64,000 bases of DNA from Loktanella sp. D2R18 (GTDB lineage Bacteria; Pseudomonadota; Alphaproteobacteria; Rhodobacterales; Rhodobacteraceae): positions 228,363 through 292,362 of the forward strand of contig NZ_QOCG01000004.1 of NCBI RefSeq assembly GCF_003318235.1, in the 5' to 3' direction. The notes beneath the pieces are model-generated. The model searched no databases. It saw only the letters and a program-made list of their open reading frames with translations, and was not told where the DNA came from. Below, piece after piece: positions 1 through 8,549 of this stretch (the first letter of the stretch is position 1; each line of letters opens with the position of its first letter). The translations under genes were made by a program, and so were the position numbers.

Positions 1-752
1 CCAAAGACTTTGCGCGCATTGCGCGTCGCCCCGACAACGATATCATCTGCATCCACAGCCAGAAGCGTCGCAATATCGGCATCACCGCCGTCAGCCACGA
101 TGATTCGGGCCTTTGGGAATGACGCGCGAAAGAAGTCAGATTCGATGGATTTTGCCGTTTGTCCGACCATCGCGCCAATCAATTGATTATAGCTTTCGGT
201 CTGATCAGCCCGCGCGGAAGACACATCTAACGCGGCTAACAACCGCCCATCTGTACCAAAAATCGGCGCGTCCATGCAGCTCATCCCTATGTTGCGAGCA
301 AAGAAATGCTCGTTGCGGTGAATCGTGATTTGCCGTTGCTCTGTCAGGCATGTGCCGATGCCATTGGTACCCTCGGCGGCCTCGCTCCAATCGGCGCCGA
401 CACATAGCCCCCAATCGGAAAACGTGTCGCCGTCTGCATCTGTACAGCGTTGATCTAAAACAATTCCGGTTTCGTCTGTCAGCAAAACGCCGCAGCCCGA
501 ATTGCCCACCAACCCATACAAATGGTCCAGCTTCGGGGCGGCCACCATCATAAACCGATCGTGCTTGCCGCGCCGGTCGTGCAGGTCTGTTGTATCGATA
601 CGGGTCACGCTGACATCATCTGCCGGATCAAGCCCATGGTGTTCCACCGACCGCCGCCAAGATGCCGCCAAAGCAGATCGCGCCGCTGCAGATCCTGAGT
701 GCACCGCACCCATAATCCTATCGATGTGTAACTTTTTCTCTGAAATGACCAT
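1..752 (-). CDS. AcoR-like GAF-domain transcriptional regulator, N-terminal part (runs off the window)
   Basis: About 250 codons are open on the minus strand from ATG at 752 to the window edge with no stop, so the C-terminus is missing. The start follows a very strong GGGAGGGGGGA ribosome site. The protein opens with a helical stretch (SALAASWRRSVEHHGLDPA, about residues 27-45) and continues into a GAF-like sensor domain containing EGTNGIGTCL and the HRNEHFFARNIGMSCMDAPI motif near residues 145-165. That order is typical of AcoR-type activators of two-carbon and alcohol metabolism, which usually end in a Fis-type helix-turn-helix and may carry a sigma-54 AAA domain; neither can be seen here. 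It is divergent from the Crp/Fnr gene, with a 156-base spacer between the two start codons. Confidence 0.75.
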   Translation of the reverse strand, partial: MVISEKKLHIDRIMGAVHSGSAAARSALAASWRRSVEHHGLDPADDVSVTRIDTTDLHDRRGKHDRFMMVAAPKLDHLYGLVGNSGCGVLLTDETGIVLDQRCTDADGDTFSDWGLCVGADWSEAAEGTNGIGTCLTEQRQITIHRNEHFFARNIGMSCMDAPIFGTDGRLLAALDVSSARADQTESYNQLIGAMVGQTAKSIESDFFRASFPKARIIVADGGDADIATLLAVDADDIVVGATRNARKVF

Positions 753-908
753 TCCCCCCTCCCGTGGCTAGTGGCCGTCCTCCGCCCAAACAATAGCGCG
801 CATGTACGCAGATGTCTCGGTTTGTGTTTAGCGGGCTCACTATACAGTTTCTCTGTTCGGAACTAATACTAGGCCCAGAGGTTGCGATCAGGGTGGGACA
901 GACAAGCA

Positions 909-1577
909 ATGACGAACGAGAATTGGACGGCGCGATTTCCCGGCCTTGCACGGCTTTCCCCTGAAACCCAACAGATGTTGCAGGAAAAAAGCGTCGTTAT
1001 CGATGTGCCCGCAAACACAACCATCTTTGGGCCCGGCAATTCGCCTGAAAACATGTTATTCTTGCTTGATGGCAGCGTGCGAGTACAACAAGTATCTGAA
1101 ACCGGTCATGAAATTGTGCTTTACCGCATTCATGCGGGTCAAAGCTGTGTGCTGACCACAGCTTGTCTTTTGGCGTTTGAAGACTATTCCGCCGAAGGCA
1201 TTTGCGAGACGGATATTTCTGCAGCTGCCGTGCCACGTGCGGTGTTTGACGATCTTGTTGCGCAGTCAAAAGAATTCCGCAATTTTGTCTTTGCTGCCTT
1301 TTCAAAACGGATCACTGATCTGTTCTTGATGATCGACGAGGTTGCATTCCAAAAGATGGATGTGCGGCTTGCCGATAAGCTGATCGCCCTTTCTGACGGC
1401 CAAGACACAATCGCGACGACGCACCAAAAACTATCAGTTGAACTGGGCACCGCCCGGGAAGTTATCTCGCGTCAACTGCAAGAATTTCAACGCCGGGGCT
1501 GGGTCGCGCAAAGCCGCGGCTGCATCCACTTGATCCAGCGCAATGCATTAGAAAACTTGGCGGGTTACAGTCGGTGA
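909..1577 (+). CDS. Crp/Fnr family transcriptional regulator
   Basis: A 222-residue protein with the family layout: an N-terminal cyclic-nucleotide-fold sensor (about residues 25-115), a long dimer helix (about 120-150) and a C-terminal winged helix (QKLSVELGTAREVISRQLQE, about 167-186). It lacks the N-terminal cysteine cluster of true oxygen-sensing FNR, but has three cysteines in the sensor (C80, C86, C99) that could be redox or sulfane-sulfur sensors; that role is inference. ATG at 909 is preferred over the upstream ATG at 882 because a GGTGGGA site sits about 10 bases before it. The sulfide-oxidation genes follow in the same direction, and a CRP-like palindrome lies just after this gene, so it is probably their local regulator. 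Confidence 0.85.
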   Translation: MTNENWTARFPGLARLSPETQQMLQEKSVVIDVPANTTIFGPGNSPENMLFLLDGSVRVQQVSETGHEIVLYRIHAGQSCVLTTACLLAFEDYSAEGICETDISAAAVPRAVFDDLVAQSKEFRNFVFAAFSKRITDLFLMIDEVAFQKMDVRLADKLIALSDGQDTIATTHQKLSVELGTAREVISRQLQEFQRRGWVAQSRGCIHLIQRNALENLAGYSR

Positions 1578-1595
1578 CATAGATTTCGTTCACAT

Positions 1596-1610
1596 GGTGA
1601 CATTGTCACC
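1596..1610. promoter_or_regulatory. Palindromic operator candidate for the sulfide operon
   Basis: GGTGACATTGTCACC is a perfect 6+6 inverted repeat with a 3-base centre, 58 bases before the DUF2892 start. The half-site (GTGAC) resembles those bound by Crp/Fnr-family proteins, and the gene directly upstream encodes such a protein. A lone half-site (GGTGAC) lies at 1573-1578 over the end of that gene. Confidence 0.5.
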
Positions 1611-1667
1611 GTCATCGCACAGGCATCCCCTGTAGGTGATCCGTGAACAAAACACGGAGCCAAGAAA

Positions 1668-1880
1668 ATGACTGCAAACGTTGGAACAATCGACCGCCTA
1701 TTGCGCATCATCATTGGTGCGATTCTGCTTGGACTGCCATTCATGAGCGGTCTCGCTATTTTTGAAAGCACAACAGTGACCGCAATCGCTGTGATCGCGG
1801 GCATAGTTATGTTGGCAACATCCGCGATGCGTTTTTGCCCACTTTACCGCATTTTCGGCTTACGCACCTGCCGGACCTAA
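1668..1880 (+). CDS. DUF2892 (YgaP-like) small membrane protein
   Basis: This 70-residue protein has the DUF2892 pattern: a short polar start with GTIDRLLRIIIGAILLGL, two hydrophobic segments (about residues 13-30 and 37-56), and a C-terminal CPLYRIFGLRTC segment with two cysteines. Such domains occur alone or fused to rhodaneses (YgaP) in sulfur-handling operons; the precise activity is not known. An ACGGAG-like site precedes the ATG by about 10 bases. It is the first structural gene after the palindrome at 1596 and is followed 23 bases later by the MBL-fold gene, so the two are probably cotranscribed. Confidence 0.85.
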   Translation: MTANVGTIDRLLRIIIGAILLGLPFMSGLAIFESTTVTAIAVIAGIVMLATSAMRFCPLYRIFGLRTCRT

Positions 1881-1903
1881 CACACGATTTTGGAGGAACC
1901 CAA

Positions 1904-2785
1904 ATGACCTATCCTGTTGATATGAACGTCATCCCTGATGTGTCTGCGCATTTTGATGAAGCGACAAACACGATCAGCTATATCGTCAAAGACCCATCCA
2001 GCGACCACTGCGCTATCGTCGATAGCGTCATGGACATCGACTATGCTGCCGGTCGGATCACCTATGATCACGCGGATGCGCTGATCAAAGAAGTCCAAGA
2101 CCGCGGCTTGACCCTTGATTGGATTATCGAGACTCACGTCCACGCGGACCACCTGTCGGCGGCCCCTTACATTCAGGAAAAACTGGGTGGTAAGATCGGC
2201 GTCGGCGACAAGATTTTGGTCGTGCAGGACACATTCGGGAAGGTCTTTAACGAAGGCACCGAATTCCAACGCGACGGATCGCAATTTGATGCGCTGTTTA
2301 AAGATGGCGACACCTATATGATTGGGAACATGCAAGTCGTTGCAATTTATACCCCCGGTCACACGCCTGCCTGTATGGTGCACGTTGCGGGGAACGCCAC
2401 ATTTACGGGTGATACATTGTTTATGCCGGACGGTGGGTCCGCCCGCGCAGATTTCCCAGGTGGGGATGCGGGTACGCTTTACGACAGCATTCAAAAAGTG
2501 CTCGCGCTGCCAGACGATATGCGTTTGTTCATGTGCCACGACTATGGCCCCAACGGGCGCGATATCGCGTGGGAAACTACGGTTGGCGAAGAAAAGGCCC
2601 ACAACATCCATGTTGGTGCAGGCAAGTCACGCGAAGACTTCATCAAGTTCCGCACAGAACGCGATGCCGTGCTTGATATGCCCAAGCTGATTATCCCGTC
2701 TTTGCAGGTCAACATGCGCGCTGGCGACGTTCCGACCGACTCGGATGGAAACCCAATGCTTAAAGTCCCTGTAAACAAACTTTAA
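1904..2785 (+). CDS. MBL-fold hydrolase, probable persulfide dioxygenase (ETHE1/Blh type)
   Basis: The 293-residue protein is a metallo-beta-lactamase-fold enzyme. The metal motif THVHADH is at residues 77-83, followed by TPGHTP, TGDTLF and a late MCHDYGP histidine. The motif order and the SQR neighbour fit the glutathione-persulfide dioxygenase/Blh group, which oxidises the sulfane sulfur made by SQR to sulfite. ATG at 1904 is chosen because TGGAGGAACC lies directly upstream; an in-frame upstream ATG at 1835 would overlap the DUF2892 gene and add an unrelated leader. The fused phosphatase-like/SQR gene follows after 15 bases. Dioxygenase activity is inferred from family and context rather than from a unique residue. 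Confidence 0.85.
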   Translation: MTYPVDMNVIPDVSAHFDEATNTISYIVKDPSSDHCAIVDSVMDIDYAAGRITYDHADALIKEVQDRGLTLDWIIETHVHADHLSAAPYIQEKLGGKIGVGDKILVVQDTFGKVFNEGTEFQRDGSQFDALFKDGDTYMIGNMQVVAIYTPGHTPACMVHVAGNATFTGDTLFMPDGGSARADFPGGDAGTLYDSIQKVLALPDDMRLFMCHDYGPNGRDIAWETTVGEEKAHNIHVGAGKSREDFIKFRTERDAVLDMPKLIIPSLQVNMRAGDVPTDSDGNPMLKVPVNKL

Positions 2786-2800
2786 TCGAGGAGCGCGACA

Positions 2801-4474
2801 ATGGAATTAAACACCCTTACCGCTGGCGTTTCGGCCAGCCCACAAATCATGCCCGCTGATCTGCAAGTGATCAAAGATGCCGGTTTCCGGTCGGTCATTT
2901 GCAATAGACCAGACGGTGAGGGCAGCGATCAGCCCACTTTCCAAGAAATTGCGAAGGCGGCCGAAGCTCTTGGGATAGAGGCGGTTTATCAACCCATTGT
3001 CGCAGGCAAAGTCAGCGACGAAGACGCTGAATCATTCGGCAAATCTCTGAACGACCTGCCAGGTCCTGTGCTGGCCTATTGCCGCACGGGAACACGCTCC
3101 GCTACGCTTTGGTCATTGTCGCAAGCCAACAAACGCAGCGTCGCCGATATTCTCGCCGCGACCAAGACCGCAGGCTACGACATGGGCGGCGTTGTGCGCC
3201 GGATCGCCAATGGTGGCAAAACGCCAACTGACACGGGCGATGCCAGCTATGAGGTTGTGATCATCGGTGCAGGCGCGGGCGGCATTGCCGTTGCGGCCAG
3301 CCTCAAGGCGCGCAAACCTGATCTGGAAATCGCGATCATCGATCCTGCTGACGTCCATTATTACCAGCCCGGCTGGACCATGGTCGGCGGCGGCATCTTT
3401 GAACCACAAGAAACAGCCCGCACCATGGGGTCGCTGATCCCGCGTGGCGTGCATTGGATCCAAGCCGCAGTCGCCGCATTTGAGCCTGACAATAACGCGA
3501 TCATCCTTGATGGGTGCCGTGTGGTGAAATATGGCCGCTTGGTCGTCACACCGGGGATTAAGCTTGATTGGAACAAGATCGACGGCTTGGTCGACACATT
3601 GGGCCAAAACGGTGTTACCTCAAACTATCGGTATGACCTTGCCCCTTACACTTGGAAACTTGTGTCCGGGATGATGTCTGGGCGCGCCATCTTTACGCAG
3701 CCCCCAATGCCGATCAAATGTGCAGGCGCGCCGCAAAAGGCGATGTATCTGTCGGGCGACGCATGGTTCCGGCGCGGCGTTCTCAAAGACGTCGATATCC
3801 AGTTCAATAATGCAGGCGGTGTGCTGTTTGGTGTCAAAGACTACGTACCTGCGCTGATGGACTATGTCGAAAAATACGATGCCAGCCTGAACTTTTTCCA
3901 TAACCTTGTCGCGGTTGATGGCCCCGCCAAGAAAGCATGGTTTGATGTGGCCAAACCGGACACGCCCGTTGAACAGGTTGAGATGGAATTTGACATGATG
4001 CACGTTTGCCCACCACAAACGGCGCCTGACTTTGTGCGGGTATCCCCGCTCGCAGACGCCGCGGGTTGGGTCGATGTCGATCAGTTCTCATTGCGCCACA
4101 AAACCTATGACAACATCTGGTCGCTTGGCGATGTGATGAACGCGCCAAATGCGAAAACGGCGGCGGCGGCGCGGATGCAAGCCCCAGTGGTTGCGGATAA
4201 TATGGTTGCGGATATGCGTGGCGGCGCCCCTGTTGCGCAATATAACGGCTATGGATCATGCCCGTTGACGGTTGAACGCGGTAAAATTGTGCTGGCAGAA
4301 TTTGGATATGGCGGCGCGCTTCTGCCGAGCTTTCCTAAGTTCCTTGTGGATGGCACAAAAGCCACGCGCGCGGCGTGGTTCCTGAAAGAAAAGATGCTTC
4401 CCCCGATCTACTGGAAAGGGATGCTCAAAGGCCGCGAATGGCTTGCCAAACCTGAAAAAATTACTGCCAAATAA
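2801..4474 (+). CDS. Fusion of a TIGR01244 phosphatase-like domain to sulfide:quinone oxidoreductase
   Basis: This is a 557-residue two-domain protein. Residues 1-135 form a Blh-type (TIGR01244/DUF442) phosphatase-like domain with the loop YCRTGTRSA around C94-R99. Residues 150-557 form a flavoprotein: a FAD Rossmann motif VVIIGAGAGG (152-161), KCAGAPQKAMYLSG with C307, a C-terminal half containing DAAGWVDVD, and a second conserved Cys in YGSCPL near residue 490. Both cysteines and their surroundings match the mitochondrial-type SQOR, so the domain should oxidise sulfide, pass electrons to quinone and build a persulfide. Start: GAGG at 2788-2791 before ATG 2801. The phosphatase-like part may act on sulfur carriers, but its substrate is unknown. 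Confidence 0.88.
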   Translation: MELNTLTAGVSASPQIMPADLQVIKDAGFRSVICNRPDGEGSDQPTFQEIAKAAEALGIEAVYQPIVAGKVSDEDAESFGKSLNDLPGPVLAYCRTGTRSATLWSLSQANKRSVADILAATKTAGYDMGGVVRRIANGGKTPTDTGDASYEVVIIGAGAGGIAVAASLKARKPDLEIAIIDPADVHYYQPGWTMVGGGIFEPQETARTMGSLIPRGVHWIQAAVAAFEPDNNAIILDGCRVVKYGRLVVTPGIKLDWNKIDGLVDTLGQNGVTSNYRYDLAPYTWKLVSGMMSGRAIFTQPPMPIKCAGAPQKAMYLSGDAWFRRGVLKDVDIQFNNAGGVLFGVKDYVPALMDYVEKYDASLNFFHNLVAVDGPAKKAWFDVAKPDTPVEQVEMEFDMMHVCPPQTAPDFVRVSPLADAAGWVDVDQFSLRHKTYDNIWSLGDVMNAPNAKTAAAARMQAPVVADNMVADMRGGAPVAQYNGYGSCPLTVERGKIVLAEFGYGGALLPSFPKFLVDGTKATRAAWFLKEKMLPPIYWKGMLKGREWLAKPEKITAK

Positions 4475-4500
4475 AACATCTGATCAAACCGAGTCATATC

Positions 4501-6204
4501 ATGTCCCTTGCCCGTTACCTGCCCATACTTACGTGGGGCAAAGACTATACCCGCGAAACGCTATCTAACGATCTGATCGCGGCAGTGATTGTGACGATCA
4601 TGTTGATCCCGCAATCGCTCGCTTATGCGTTGCTTGCGGGATTACCCCCTGAGGCCGGGCTTTACGCGTCTATCGCGCCAATTATCCTGTATACGGTATT
4701 TGGCACAAGCCGCGTTTTAGCCGTGGGTCCAGTGGCCGTCGTATCGTTGATGACGGCAGCCGCCCTTAGCAACATCGTAGAACAAGGCACGATGGGCTAC
4801 GCGGTCGCAGCCCTTTCGTTGGCCGCGCTGTCTGGGGTCATGCTATTGGCGATGGGGCTGTTTCGGATGGGATTTGTCGCCAACTTCCTGTCACACCCGG
4901 TTATTTCCGGTTTCATTACTGCGTCAGGTATCATTATTGCGGCAAGTCAGCTTAAGCATATTCTTGGCATTGAAGCGCATGGTCATAACCTTTTGGACCT
5001 CTCGCTATCACTTTTCGAACATTTACCTGAAACCAATTGGATCACGGCTGTCATTGGGGGTTTCGCGACCGCGTTTTTATTTTGGGTCCGCAAAGGGTTA
5101 AAGCCGTTGCTTGAAAAGCTCGGCGTTGGCCCCGCAATGACAAGCGTCGCAGTAAAAGCTGGCCCTGTAGCCGTCGTCGTGGCCACAACGCTTGCCGTTT
5201 GGATGTTCGCGCTTGGCGACCAAGGCGTCAAAATCGTTGGTGATGTCCCGCAAAGCCTGCCACCGCTGACATTGCCCTCTTTCTCGCCCTCGCTCTTGGG
5301 GCAACTGCTGTTGCCTGCTTTCTTGATCTCACTAATCGGATTTGTGGAATCGATTTCAGTTGCGCAAACTTTGGCGGCCAAGAAACGGCAACGGATTGAC
5401 CCCGACCAAGAATTGATCGGTCTGGGCGCGGCCAACGTCGGCGCGGCGTTCACAGGTGGTTTCCCGGTTACGGGCGGGTTTTCGCGGTCGGTCGTCAATT
5501 TTGATGCAGGTGCAGAAACCCCTGCCGCCGGAGCATTTACAGCTATCGGGCTTGCTATCGCAGCATTGGCATTGACCCCGTTGATCTTCTTTTTGCCAAA
5601 GGCGACGCTCGCTGCGACCATCATTGTCGCCGTGCTTAGCCTTGTTGACTTCAGCATTCTAAAGCGGGCGTGGGAATATTCTCTTGCTGATTTTTCAGCC
5701 GTACTCGCAACCATCGCGCTCACGCTTGCAATGGGTGTCGAAGTCGGCGTTTCTGCCGGGGTTGTCCTGTCGGTCTTGTTGCACCTTTACAAAACATCGC
5801 GCCCCCATATCGCCGAGGTTGGGCTGATCGAGGGTACAGAGCATTTTCGCAACATCAACCGCCACGAGGTGCAAACCGATCCACGCGTTGTATCGCTGCG
5901 CGTCGATGAAAGCCTCTACTTTGCGAATGCGCGTTTCCTTGAAGACTTCATCCAAAACCGCGTCGCGGGCGACAAGAACGTGCGCCACGTGATTTTGCAA
6001 TGTTCCGCAATAAACGACATCGATCTCAGCGCGCTCGAATCGCTTGAAATGATCAATACGCGACTCGAAGAAATGGACGTTCGCTTGCATTTGTCAGAGG
6101 TCAAAGGCCCTGTCATGGACAGATTGCGCGACCAACACTTCCTAAAAACGCTGACCGGCAACGTTTACTTGTCGCAATTTGACGCACTTAACTGCATCAA
6201 TTGA
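4501..6204 (+). CDS. SulP family anion permease with STAS domain
   Basis: The 567-residue protein opens with the SulP signature region (IPQSLAYALLAGLPPEAGLY, about residues 37-56), has many hydrophobic segments to about residue 430, and ends with a soluble STAS domain (about 440-555; LRVDESLYFANARFLEDFI). SulP proteins carry sulfate, bicarbonate or other anions. As last gene of a sulfide-oxidising operon it could export sulfate or sulfite, or import anions; the direction cannot be read from sequence. It starts 26 bases after the SQR stop, with only a weak ribosome site. No convincing terminator follows directly. Confidence 0.88.
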   Translation: MSLARYLPILTWGKDYTRETLSNDLIAAVIVTIMLIPQSLAYALLAGLPPEAGLYASIAPIILYTVFGTSRVLAVGPVAVVSLMTAAALSNIVEQGTMGYAVAALSLAALSGVMLLAMGLFRMGFVANFLSHPVISGFITASGIIIAASQLKHILGIEAHGHNLLDLSLSLFEHLPETNWITAVIGGFATAFLFWVRKGLKPLLEKLGVGPAMTSVAVKAGPVAVVVATTLAVWMFALGDQGVKIVGDVPQSLPPLTLPSFSPSLLGQLLLPAFLISLIGFVESISVAQTLAAKKRQRIDPDQELIGLGAANVGAAFTGGFPVTGGFSRSVVNFDAGAETPAAGAFTAIGLAIAALALTPLIFFLPKATLAATIIVAVLSLVDFSILKRAWEYSLADFSAVLATIALTLAMGVEVGVSAGVVLSVLLHLYKTSRPHIAEVGLIEGTEHFRNINRHEVQTDPRVVSLRVDESLYFANARFLEDFIQNRVAGDKNVRHVILQCSAINDIDLSALESLEMINTRLEEMDVRLHLSEVKGPVMDRLRDQHFLKTLTGNVYLSQFDALNCIN

Positions 6205-6425
6205 TTGTGCGCTGCGCAAGTTTCCGCGCGCCCTAGTTGCCTCACACGCACTCGCAGTTGCATTCCCATGCAATGCTGCGACATAACGCTTGCCAAGAGC
6301 GACTGGATGCCTACAATCTCCTAAGTTTTGTCATTAAAATTGAACCCATACTCCTTATTGCCGCCTCATTTTCACCGCGTTAAATCGTTAAAGATAAGGC
6401 GTCGTTAGTCAGAAAGTATGTCGTT

Positions 6426-6599
6426 ATGAACCAATCAACCCAACGTGTCGCCCCCCATGAAGCTGCAGCAAAGTCGTTTTATGGCCAAAGCGAAGAAGCC
6501 TTTAATAAGCAAGTTGAACAGCTTGCCATCAATGATCCGCGCTTGATCGCAGTATTCCAAAACACACGCGCACATTACCAAAACCTCACTCAAAACTAG
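6426..6599 (+). CDS. Small hypothetical protein (57 aa) upstream of yidC
   Basis: ATG at 6426 to TAG at 6597-6599 encodes 57 residues, hydrophilic and probably helical, beginning MNQSTQRVAPHEAAAKSF and containing QVEQLAINDPRLIAVFQNT. There is no signal peptide or membrane segment, and no family is recognised. AGAAAG 10-15 bases before the ATG is a weak ribosome site. Codon use looks like ordinary coding sequence, but the gene is short and isolated: 221 bases separate it from sulP and 135 from yidC. It sits where relatives usually carry rpmH-rnpA, but it is neither of those. Confidence 0.5.
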   Translation: MNQSTQRVAPHEAAAKSFYGQSEEAFNKQVEQLAINDPRLIAVFQNTRAHYQNLTQN

Positions 6600-6734
6600 A
6601 AACGCTTGCGTTTCCCCGATCTATATTGATCACAAGTGTCGCAATCGCCCCATATTTCTTGAAAACCTCTTGACCTTTGCGACCCTGACGGGTTGAACGG
6701 CCTTCAGATTTCATGGGAAAATGGGCGGTTTCGA

Positions 6735-8549
6735 ATGAACGACCAGAACAAAAACCTCATCTTGGCGACGGTGCTTAGCTTTTTGGTGATCATGGCGTGG
6801 ACCGTTTTGTTCCCGCCAGAAGAGCCGCCAATTGACCTGACCAACGAGGTCGCAGTTGGCATAAGCGATCCAACCGTTCCCGGCACCCAAGATGCGGCTG
6901 TCGCCCCGACCGCACCCGTCGACGCAGAACTTGACGCACCAGCGCCCCGCGTTGCGATCAAGACCGATGATCTTGAAGGCTCCTTTTCGTTGCGTGGTGC
7001 CCGGATTGATACGCTGTCATTGACCCAATATCGCGAAGAAAACATCGAAGATTCTCCAATCGTCCAACTGCTGCGTCCAGAAGGCGAAGCGGGAGCCTAT
7101 TACGCCGCATTCGGCTGGGCTGCATCGGATGGGGTCTCAGCGGAAAACGTACCGACCCCTGACACCGTCTGGACGCTCGAAAGCGGGGACACGCTGACGA
7201 CCGACACACCTGTGACCCTGATGTGGAACAATGGCGTTGGTCAAATCTTCCGCACCGAAATTTCGGTCGACGACGAATTTATGTTTTCGTTCAATCAAAG
7301 CGTGACAAACAATGGCGACAGCGCAATTTCGACGCGCCCCTATGGGATCATTCGTCGTCATGGCATTCCTGAAGATATGAAAAATTTCTTCATCCTGCAC
7401 GAAGGCCTGATCAGCATGACTGACGGCGAGCTTGCAGAAACAGATTATGATGACATTCAAGAATATGATATCCACCCAAGCGAACGTGTGCCTGCACAAC
7501 GGTTAGAGGCTGAAGAATCTGGCTGGATTGGCTTTACCGACCACTATTGGATGACAACGCTGATCCCGGAACAGGCAGCGCCATTTCGGTCAACGTCAAA
7601 ATATTTCGAAAGCCGTGATCTATTCCAAGCAGAGGCTGTGATGCCCGTTGCGACCATCGCAGCCGGTGAAACCTTTGCAAACACCACCCGGTTCTTTGCC
7701 GGCGCAAAGGAATGGGAAACCATCAAGCACTATGAAGAGGAAGAAGGTGTTGGTGGCTTCTTGGATAGTATCGACTGGGGCATGTTCTTTTTTCTGACCA
7801 AGCCGATTTTTTGGTTACTGCACCTGCTCCATGGGCTGATTGGCAACATGGGCTGGGCGATTATCGCGCTGACCATCACGCTTAAGGCGCTGGTCCTACC
7901 GCTTGCCTATAAATCCTATGTCTCAATGGCGCGGATGAAAGAGCTTCAGCCAGAAATGGAAAAGCTCAAAGAGCAAACTGGCGATGACAAGCAAGCCATG
8001 CAGCAAGGCATGATGAAGCTGTACAAAGACAACAAAGTCAGCCCGGCATCCGGTTGCTTGCCGATGATCTTGCAGATCCCGATCTTCTTCTCGCTCTACA
8101 AGGTGATTTTTGTCACAATCGAATTGCGCCATGCCCCTTGGGTCGGCTGGATCACCGACCTGAGTTCGCCAGACCCATCGTCGATCTTTAACCTATTCGG
8201 TTTGCTGCCATTCGCAGCCCCTGACTTGGGCCCACTGCAGTTGTTGTCGCTTGGTATCTTGCCGATCTTCCTTGGTGTGTCCATGTGGCTGCAACAGAAA
8301 CTGAACCCGGCCCCGGCAGATCCTACGCAACAGATGATCTTTGCTTGGATGCCTTGGGTCTTTATGTTCATGCTCGGTAACTTCGCCAGTGGTCTGGTCT
8401 TATACTGGATCGCAAACAACATGATTACCTTTACGCAGCAATATTTGATTATGCGCAGCCACGGCGCCAAGCCGGATGTGTTTGGAAACATCAAGGCCAG
8501 CCTTATACGCAAAAAGAAGGCCGACGCAGACACGTCCGAGGGCGAGTAA
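6735..8549 (+). CDS. yidC: YidC membrane protein insertase
   Basis: The 604-residue protein has the Gram-negative YidC layout: an N-terminal signal-anchor helix (LILATVLSFLVIMAWTVLF, about residues 7-25), a large periplasmic beta domain (about 60-350), then the conserved insertase core with transmembrane segments (about 365-575) and a short basic tail (RKKKADADTSEGE). YidC inserts and folds inner-membrane proteins alone or with SecYEG. ATG at 6735 gives the conserved MNDQNKNLILAT start; the upstream in-frame ATG (6693) would add 14 unrelated residues. The MOSC gene starts at the next base after the stop. In many relatives rpmH and rnpA lie directly upstream; here they do not. Confidence 0.96.
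   Translation: MNDQNKNLILATVLSFLVIMAWTVLFPPEEPPIDLTNEVAVGISDPTVPGTQDAAVAPTAPVDAELDAPAPRVAIKTDDLEGSFSLRGARIDTLSLTQYREENIEDSPIVQLLRPEGEAGAYYAAFGWAASDGVSAENVPTPDTVWTLESGDTLTTDTPVTLMWNNGVGQIFRTEISVDDEFMFSFNQSVTNNGDSAISTRPYGIIRRHGIPEDMKNFFILHEGLISMTDGELAETDYDDIQEYDIHPSERVPAQRLEAEESGWIGFTDHYWMTTLIPEQAAPFRSTSKYFESRDLFQAEAVMPVATIAAGETFANTTRFFAGAKEWETIKHYEEEEGVGGFLDSIDWGMFFFLTKPIFWLLHLLHGLIGNMGWAIIALTITLKALVLPLAYKSYVSMARMKELQPEMEKLKEQTGDDKQAMQQGMMKLYKDNKVSPASGCLPMILQIPIFFSLYKVIFVTIELRHAPWVGWITDLSSPDPSSIFNLFGLLPFAAPDLGPLQLLSLGILPIFLGVSMWLQQKLNPAPADPTQQMIFAWMPWVFMFMLGNFASGLVLYWIANNMITFTQQYLIMRSHGAKPDVFGNIKASLIRKKKADADTSEGE

Noticed and set aside
1877..2611. 244-codon minus-strand frame opposite the MBL-fold gene
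   Set aside because: Shadow of a real plus-strand gene with intact metal-binding motifs; no ribosome site and no recognisable protein.
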